This document shows positions 32,532-37,360 of a stretch of 37,360 nucleotides of DNA, piece by piece. The notes beneath the pieces are model-generated. The model was not told the origin of the DNA. It made no database searches and saw nothing but the letters and a program-made list of their open reading frames with translations. Source of the DNA: Anaerolineae bacterium (GTDB taxonomy: Bacteria; Chloroflexota; Anaerolineae; Aggregatilineales; Phototrophicaceae); assembly GCA_022826865.1 (NCBI GenBank), contig JAJDUC010000050.1, positions 1 through 37,360 of the forward strand, given 5' to 3'. Every line of letters starts with the position of its first letter. Position 1 is the first letter of the stretch. The translations under genes and the position numbers were made by a program.

Positions 32532-33428
32532 TCAGCCGCCGTGATAATAGACGCGTTTGGCCGAACTGCGGAAGATGACGAAGGTCAGAATCAGAATCAC
32601 CAGGAACAGCAGCCAGGCCATCGCCGAGGCATAACCCATCTTGAAGTAGGCGAAGGCGTTGTTGAAGAGGTAGAGCGAATAGAAGAGCGTGGAATCGCCC
32701 GGCCCGCCTTCGGTGATGACATAAGCCTCGGTGAAATACTGAAACGCGCCAATCAAGCCGACAATCGTATTGAATAAAATGATTGGGCTTATCATCGGCA
32801 CGGTCACGTGGCGGAATTTGCGCCACAAGCTGGCGCCATCCAGTGACGCCACATCGTATAGCTCCTGCGGCACATCTTGTAGCGCCGCCAGATAGATCAG
32901 CATCATCCAGCCGGTGCCCCACATGCTCATCATGATCAGTGCCGGTTTCGCCCACTGGGGATCGGAAAACCAACTGATAACGGGCAAGCCCAACTCGGCC
33001 ATGATAACGCTGACGGCGCCATACTGCGGATGCAGCAGCCAGGTCCAAACGATACTGGTTGCCACCAGCGGCAAGATGCTGGGAAGATAGAAGATCGTCC
33101 GAAAGACGGACAAACCCTTGACTTTCTGATTCAGCAAAACGGCAAGCGCCAGCGCCAACATGTTGCCCAGGGGCACAGCGAAGACGACGAAATACAGGGT
33201 GTTCGTCAGCGCCTTGACGAAGAGCGGATCAAAGTAAAGCAGCTTCTCATAGTTGAACAAGCCGATGAAACGAGGCGCGGAAATCGGCGAATAGCGCGTC
33301 AAGCTGTAATAGAAGGAAGCGATGATGGGATAGAGGTTGAGCGCCAGGAAGCCGACGATCCAGGGCGAGATGAATACCAGGCCCACGCCTATCTTGCGCA
33401 GCTCGCGGCGATTACGTGGCGTCAGCAT
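32532..33428 (-). CDS. ABC sugar transporter permease, MalF/UgpA type
   Basis: A 298-residue CUT1 permease, the last gene of the third importer (order: binding protein, MalG type, MalF type). About six helices are seen; the first is VGLVFISPWIVGFLALNLYP. The docking loop reads ELYDVASLDGASLWRKFRHV, followed by TVPMISP. ATG at 33428 is used; a frame extending to GTG 33440 is possible. A palindrome (33450-33480) lies directly before the start, within the operon. It is convergent with the sulfatase gene. No ATPase is nearby. Confidence 0.92.
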   Translation of the reverse strand: MLTPRNRRELRKIGVGLVFISPWIVGFLALNLYPIIASFYYSLTRYSPISAPRFIGLFNYEKLLYFDPLFVKALTNTLYFVVFAVPLGNMLALALAVLLNQKVKGLSVFRTIFYLPSILPLVATSIVWTWLLHPQYGAVSVIMAELGLPVISWFSDPQWAKPALIMMSMWGTGWMMLIYLAALQDVPQELYDVASLDGASLWRKFRHVTVPMISPIILFNTIVGLIGAFQYFTEAYVITEGGPGDSTLFYSLYLFNNAFAYFKMGYASAMAWLLFLVILILTFVIFRSSAKRVYYHGG

Positions 33429-33449
33429 CGTATTCACCACGGAGACACA

Positions 33450-33480
33450 GTGGCGGGCGACTCACAGAGTCGCCCCTACA
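33450..33480. repeat. single-hairpin GGGGCG-family repeat between permease genes
   Basis: GTGGCGGGCGACTC...GAGTCGCCCCTAC is one hairpin of the right-hand type, keeping the CCCCTAC outer end. It lies in the 100-base gap between two permease genes. Confidence 0.8.
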
Positions 33481-33528
33481 AAGCTCTTGTGAGTTGGCGT
33501 CGTTACGGGCGCTGGTGTTTACCATTGC

Positions 33529-34377
33529 TTAGCCCTTCAAACCCGTCAAGGAAATGCCCTGAATGAAGACACGCTGCATGAAGAAGAAGATGAGGATGAT
33601 CGGCACGACGGCCATGGTCGAAGCCGCCATCAGGATGCTGAAATCGGTGATGCCTTGCGAATTATGATAGAGCGCCAGCCCCAGCGACATTGGATAGAGC
33701 GAGCGTTCGTTGAGGTAGATCAGGGGGCCGATGAAGTCGTTCCAGGACCAGATGAATTGAAACAGCGCCACCGTCGCCAGCGCCGGCTTGCAGAGCGGCA
33801 AGATGACACGCGTCAGCAAGACCCATTCCGAGCCGCCATCGATGCGGGTGGCTTCGGAGAGTTCTTTGGGGATGCCCAGCATGAATTGCCGCAGCATGAA
33901 TATGAAGAAGGGATGGCCGAGCCAGGCGGGCACGATCAGCGGCAGCCAGGTATTGACCCAACCGATTTTACTGAAGCTGACGAAAAGCGGAATCATCACC
34001 ACGTGATAGGGTAGCATCAGCGTCGACAGGACGAGCACGAAGACGGCATCGCGGCCCTTCCATTCCACGCGCGAGAAGCCGTAGGCGACCAGGCTATTGG
34101 AGATGAGCGCGCCGATAACGGCGGCCACGCCGATCTGCAGCGAGTTGCCCAGGTACTGCAGGAAGGGCTGCTCGTCCAGGGCGTTGGGATAATTGTCGAA
34201 TTCCAGCGGACTGGGGATCCAAACCGGTGGGTCGAGCAGGAGCTGGTCGATGGGTTTGAGCGATGTGGTAATCATCCAGAAGAGTGGCAGGATGAAAGCG
34301 GCCGACAGAACGACCAGAAGGACGAATGACACCGCTCTGTTTATGTCCGTTCGTTTGATGCCGAGATTAGCGATCAT
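33529..34377 (-). CDS. ABC sugar transporter permease, MalG/UgpE type
   Basis: A 282-residue CUT1 permease with six predicted helices: the first helix is VSFVLLVVLSAAFILPLFWM, followed by ITTSLKPIDQ. The docking loop reads ELSEATRIDGGSEWVLLTRV, followed by ILPLCKP, and the C-terminus is QGISLTGLKG. The ATG at 34377 begins MIANLGIKRTD. It is the second gene of the third importer, 109 bases after the binding protein; that gap is filled by two palindromes. Gene order (binding protein, G type, F type) is the reverse of the usual F-G order in the other two importers here. Confidence 0.92.
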   Translation of the reverse strand: MIANLGIKRTDINRAVSFVLLVVLSAAFILPLFWMITTSLKPIDQLLLDPPVWIPSPLEFDNYPNALDEQPFLQYLGNSLQIGVAAVIGALISNSLVAYGFSRVEWKGRDAVFVLVLSTLMLPYHVVMIPLFVSFSKIGWVNTWLPLIVPAWLGHPFFIFMLRQFMLGIPKELSEATRIDGGSEWVLLTRVILPLCKPALATVALFQFIWSWNDFIGPLIYLNERSLYPMSLGLALYHNSQGITDFSILMAASTMAVVPIILIFFFMQRVFIQGISLTGLKG

Positions 34378-34389
34378 TTGTCGAGGCGG

Positions 34390-34468
34390 TGATCGGGCGA
34401 CTCACAGAGTCGCCCCTACGAAATGTACGTACTGGCAGCAGATGGGCGAGCCACGGGCTCGCCCCTAC
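34390..34468. repeat. two tandem single-hairpin GGGGCG-family repeats
   Basis: GATCGGGCGACTC...GAGTCGCCCCTAC (34390-34419) and ATGGGCGAGCC...GGCTCGCCCCTAC (34442-34468) lie in the same orientation, both ending CCCCTAC. They fill the gap between the binding-protein stop and permease start. Confidence 0.8.
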
Positions 34469-34486
34469 AAAACGTTGTCGATGTGG

Positions 34487-35860
34487 CTAGAACTGGCGGT
34501 ACTCGTTTTCGACGGCGGTTTGCACGGCGTCAAGCGCTTCTTGCGCCGATTTCTCCAGCCGCAAAGCTTGATCGACTTCCGAGCCTAGCCGGTCCATGTA
34601 GAAGTTGGCGACCGGGATCATCGGCGTGGTCAAACCGCGCGGGCTGCCCATCGTTTCGAAGAAGCTGCGATAGTCGGGATGGTCGTCGAAGAGGGCGGCG
34701 ATGCGATCCACTTCCAGCGCGGCCAGCGAGCCAGTGGTTGTAGTCGGCGTATCCTTCCAGGCGGCGACGATAGCCATGACATCCGGATCGGTGAAGCCGG
34801 ACCACCACTTGGCGAACTCATAGGCGGCGGCCGGATTTGCCGCGCCGGTGGGAATGGCTTGATAGTTGCCCCAGATCCAGCTGCCCCAACCGGTCGAATC
34901 TTCTTCGCCCGCGACCGGCGGCAGATGCGTCAAACCCCAACGGAAGCCCTCGGCGGCGAAGCGGTGGAAGTCGCCCAGCTTCCAGGGACCGATGAGGTGC
35001 ATGGCCAGGCGGCCGGCGATGAAGGGATCCTGCGTGCCGCCGCGTTCGCCCGACAAACCGGACTGGAAGCGCTGCAAGCGTTCAACGCCGTATTTTTCGC
35101 TATAGCTCATCATCCATTCGAGCGCGCGCACATTGCCGGCGTGGTTGGCGGTGATGGCGTCGTTCTCGGCATCGTAGAGTTGGCCGCCAAAGTTGCCGAA
35201 CCAGGCGCGGTGATGCGAAGTGTGCGAGCCGAGGTGCAGCAGCCCTACGCGATCCAGATTGCCATCGCCATCTTCGACCGTGAGCTGCTCCGCCATTGCA
35301 TCCAGCTCTTCGATCGTGCTGGGACCAACTTCGGGGTCCAAGCCCGATTCTTCAAATTGGTTCTTGTTCCAAGCCAGGTCATAGACGCCGAAGCCGCTGG
35401 GCGTGCCGTAAAGCGCGCCGTCAACGACGCCGCCCGCCAAGGCCGCCGGAGTGAGGAATTCTTTAATCGCGGCGATCTCGTCGGCGCTGCCCAAATCGGC
35501 ATAATTTGTGATGCCGCCAAGCGCGGCCAGACCGGGCAATTCATTGGAGCCGAAGAAGGTGACGATATCCGGCGGGCTGCCGGCCGAAATGGCGGCGGTC
35601 AAACGCACCAGAAAGTCGCCGTAGGGGACGACCAGCGGCTCGACGCGAATGGCGTCCTGGTGTTCGTGGAAGGCGTCGACGATGTCCTGGACGTAATTCT
35701 CCCACTGTTCGGTCCAGCCATGCCAGTAGGTGATGGTGACCGGGTCTTGCGCCATCACCCCAGAGACGGGCAACGCGCCAAGCGCTACAGCGCCTGTGCC
35801 GCCGGCGATGGTCTTGAGCATATCGCGGCGTGAAAGTCCTGTTTTCTTTGGATGAGTCAT
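34487..35860 (-). CDS. ABC sugar transporter substrate-binding protein with Tat signal
   Basis: A 457-residue family 1 binding protein. The N-terminus carries a twin-arginine signal: LSRRDMLKTIAGG, then a moderately hydrophobic stretch (AVALGALPVSG) and VMAQ. This suggests export of the folded protein, unlike the Sec-type signals of the other binding proteins here. The mature part has TITYWHGWTEQWENYVQDIV, DIVTFFGSNELPGLAALGG, GRLAMHLIGPWKLGDFH and ANPAAAYEFAKWWSG. It is the first gene of the third importer (35860 to 32532). GGAG lies seven bases before the ATG. Substrate is likely a carbohydrate. Confidence 0.92.
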   Translation of the reverse strand: MTHPKKTGLSRRDMLKTIAGGTGAVALGALPVSGVMAQDPVTITYWHGWTEQWENYVQDIVDAFHEHQDAIRVEPLVVPYGDFLVRLTAAISAGSPPDIVTFFGSNELPGLAALGGITNYADLGSADEIAAIKEFLTPAALAGGVVDGALYGTPSGFGVYDLAWNKNQFEESGLDPEVGPSTIEELDAMAEQLTVEDGDGNLDRVGLLHLGSHTSHHRAWFGNFGGQLYDAENDAITANHAGNVRALEWMMSYSEKYGVERLQRFQSGLSGERGGTQDPFIAGRLAMHLIGPWKLGDFHRFAAEGFRWGLTHLPPVAGEEDSTGWGSWIWGNYQAIPTGAANPAAAYEFAKWWSGFTDPDVMAIVAAWKDTPTTTTGSLAALEVDRIAALFDDHPDYRSFFETMGSPRGLTTPMIPVANFYMDRLGSEVDQALRLEKSAQEALDAVQTAVENEYRQF

Positions 35861-35949
35861 GAGATTGCTCCGTTATTCAATAGATTGGCAAATGGAATGA
35901 ATCTAGGCGATCCTTTCGCGTCTGTCTAATAGCTGCCTCCTTTCAGCGT

Positions 35950-35978
35950 GGGTGGGCGAGCCACGGGCTCGCCCCTAC
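35950..35978. repeat. single-hairpin GGGGCG-family repeat
   Basis: GGTGGGCGAGCC...GGCTCGCCCCTAC, nearly the same as the hairpin at 34442-34468, lies about 90 bases upstream of the Tat-type binding protein. A C-rich fragment (CCCCTCCCCCGGCCCC...CATCGGGGC, about 36016-36050) follows, related to the element at 14610-14756. The rest of the 286-base gap shows nothing else. Confidence 0.75.
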
Positions 35979-36146
35979 GGACGCCAGGCATGGCTTGGCT
36001 GGAATGTGGATTTCTACCCCTCCCCCGGCCCCTCCCCAATGCATCGGGGCAAGTTCAGAGCGAAGTCCGCGCCAAGGTGATAATGCGCGCGCAGTTTCAG
36101 CCACCCTACGGGCGGTGAGAAGCGACGCGTTCGCCGAGGCTGAAGA

Positions 36147-37058
36147 TCATTTGAAGTCATCAAAAGACCAGTGGTTGCTCCAGCGGACATCGATCTCTTC
36201 TTTTACGCGTTGGTAACGAATATCGGTCGATAGCCGAATGCGGCCGTCGGGCGATGCGTTGGCGGTGGCGGCGTGCGTGGTGTAGGCGCCGTGCACAACC
36301 ATGTCGCCGGCTTCGTAATCCGCCAGCAGCCAGCGCGTATCGAGGCGATCGGCCAGCGACGGCAAGTCCTTCGTCAGCCAGCCATGCAACCCCATATTCT
36401 TGTTGTAGGCATTGATGCGCTCTTCCGGCGCCATATCGGCATTGAGTTGGCTGAACTCGGCTTCCTTGCGCCGGCCGAAGTGGTGCGAGTTTTCCAAGTA
36501 GATCAAGCCGCCCATATCGGGCGTTATATCACCGATGGGAATCCAGCTGGTGCAGACGGCATCGGTGCCAGCGCGCAGGTAAACCAGATCATAATGCGCG
36601 CCAGTCGTGCTGACATCGCCGGGCGGGATGTGGCGAATGAGCTTGCGTTTGTGCAGGTAGACCGCGCCCTCGAAAAAGGCTTCGTAAAACTGGTAGATGG
36701 GCTTCGCCAGGCAGAAGGCTTCGTAAGCCGCCCAGCGATGACTTTCCATCTGCATCTTAAGAATCAGGTTCTTGTCTTCGCTGGCGCCATCATAGATGCC
36801 TTCGCCGGGATCGATATCGCGCCGGACCAAGCCGCTGTCGACGAAGGCGGCGAAATAACGGCGGCGGAAGTCGAGGACATCATCGCGGTCGAGGATGCCT
36901 TTCAGCCAGAGGTAGCCTTGTTCATGGAACTGCTCCTGAAGCGCCTTGATCGACGCGGCCGGGTCAGAGGGTGTCAGCCAACCCAGACGATTTGCCGCAG
37001 TCGAAAGCGAATAACCGTTGCTTGTCAATGCCTGCGAGATGGCTGCGCCTTCGTACAT
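36147..37058 (-). CDS. phytanoyl-CoA dioxygenase (PhyH) family protein
   Basis: A 303-residue Fe(II)/2-oxoglutarate-dependent dioxygenase-like protein. I choose ATG at 37058 because GGAGG lies eight bases upstream. Earlier ATG/TTG codons up to 37079 sit at or before that site. Iron ligands are His155 and Asp157 in TTGAHYDLVYLRAG, with a distal His in GDMVVHGAYTTHAATAN (His262 by analogy, His256 possible). An Arg in DGRIRLSTDIRYQ (273 or 275) should bind 2-oxoglutarate. Other landmarks are HEQGYLWLKGIL near the N-terminus and GGLIYLENSHHFG. It is monocistronic as far as seen, between repeats on both sides. Substrates of bacterial PhyH members are very diverse, so no product is claimed. Confidence 0.9.
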   Translation of the reverse strand: MYEGAAISQALTSNGYSLSTAANRLGWLTPSDPAASIKALQEQFHEQGYLWLKGILDRDDVLDFRRRYFAAFVDSGLVRRDIDPGEGIYDGASEDKNLILKMQMESHRWAAYEAFCLAKPIYQFYEAFFEGAVYLHKRKLIRHIPPGDVSTTGAHYDLVYLRAGTDAVCTSWIPIGDITPDMGGLIYLENSHHFGRRKEAEFSQLNADMAPEERINAYNKNMGLHGWLTKDLPSLADRLDTRWLLADYEAGDMVVHGAYTTHAATANASPDGRIRLSTDIRYQRVKEEIDVRWSNHWSFDDFK

Positions 37059-37131
37059 CGCCATGACCTCCATCATCAACTTCGCCTTGAGTATATCCGA
37101 CGCAATAGGATTGCCAAGTCGGTCTCCCGGC

Positions 37132-37360
37132 GGTAGTGTATCGAAGTCGGTTGAAATTCCAATGAACCAAAATCAACTTCACCACAAAGGCACAAAGGCA
37201 CAAAGGACACAAGTAACACCAGGAAAGTAATGCAACAATCTGAAGAACGGTGTAGGGGCGATTCGGTCGCCCGCCGACAAAAGCGCGAATTTTCGGGCGA
37301 CACACAGTGTCGCCCCTACCTATCGACCTTATGCTGACTTATGCTGAATTTCGCATGACT
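37132..37360. mobile_element. MITE-like element, third copy, truncated by window edge
   Basis: It begins GGTAGTGTATCGAAGTCGG (37132-37150), the same end as the other two elements. It continues as the reverse complement of 1027-1196 with near identity: the segment with CCAAAATCAACTTCACC, the AAAGGCACAAAGG tandem, the palindrome, and TTATGCTGAATTTCGC. Its orientation is opposite to the left-end copy. The left flank is CTCCCGGC (37124-37131); the matching right flank lies beyond the window. Confidence 0.8.
37252..37319. repeat. double-hairpin GTAGGGGCG-family repeat nested in the third element
   Basis: Two hairpins, GGGCGATTCGGTCGCCC and GGGCGACAC...GTGTCGCCC, with outer ends GTAGGGG and CCCCTAC. 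It occupies the exact place where the left-end copy has only a 29-bp single palindrome (1057-1085). Confidence 0.85.

Noticed and set aside
1057..37319. Possible CRISPR array formed by the GTAGGGGCG palindromes.
   Set aside because: The copies are dispersed, not regularly spaced, and have no spacers or cas genes.

Overview
The window is about 37 kb of bacterial DNA, roughly 55-60% GC by eye. It is dense with carbohydrate ABC transporters, short-chain dehydrogenases (SDRs) and sugar-acid catabolic genes, and it carries many small non-coding repeats in its gaps. Monoderm-style lipidless signal peptides, a Tat-type solute-binding protein, a sulfatase, a phytanoyl-CoA dioxygenase-like protein and numerous GTAGGGGCG palindromes suggest an environmental Chloroflexota (Anaerolineae/Caldilineae-like) heterotroph. 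That taxonomic call is inference; there is no rRNA or marker gene here.

Layout. 1-587: 5' part of a family 5 (peptide-type) solute-binding protein, minus strand, running off the left edge. 588-1428: intergenic DNA holding a 286-bp inverted-repeat element with an 8-bp target duplication, plus a double-hairpin palindrome. 1429-2229: an SDR, plus strand, that lacks the catalytic lysine. 2248-8390: six-gene minus-strand operon, in transcription order SDR, D-2-hydroxyacid dehydrogenase, E1-alpha, E1-beta and E2 of a 2-oxoacid dehydrogenase complex, and a fumarylacetoacetate-hydrolase-family protein. 8391-8777: gap with a second inverted-repeat element, also with an 8-bp duplication. 8778-12124: four-gene minus-strand operon (SMP-30 lactonase, mutarotase-like protein, acetoacetate-decarboxylase-family protein, SDR). 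12357-18673: plus-strand SDR followed by an ABC sugar importer (binding protein and two permeases) and a putative TIM-barrel glycosidase. 18692-23646: minus-strand SDR and a ribose-type importer (ATPase, permease, and a binding protein made of two near-identical tandem domains). 24339-27227: very large secreted surface protein with FnIII, Ig-like, beta-helix and LysM regions. 27799-32470: second MalFG-type importer plus a sulfatase. 32532-35860: third MalFG-type importer, minus strand, with a Tat-secreted binding protein. 36147-37058: phytanoyl-CoA dioxygenase family protein. 37132-37360: third inverted-repeat element, inverted relative to the first and cut by the window edge.

How it may work together (inference). 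Glycosidase and sulfatase would release sugars from a sulfated glycan and the importers would take them up. SDRs, the SMP-30 lactonase and the FAH-family hydrolase match three steps of non-phosphorylating oxidation of 6-deoxyhexoses or similar sugars: dehydrogenase, lactonase, keto-deoxy-acid dehydrogenase and diketo-acid hydrolase, ending in pyruvate plus a hydroxyacid. The E1/E2 genes would then convert the 2-oxoacid to acyl-CoA. The required sugar-acid dehydratase and the E3 subunit are not in the window, so the pathway is incomplete as seen.

The most notable items are the tandem-duplicated binding protein, the inverted-repeat elements with exact 8-bp duplications whose inner palindrome varies in length between copies, and the SDR paralogue with Met in place of the catalytic Lys.
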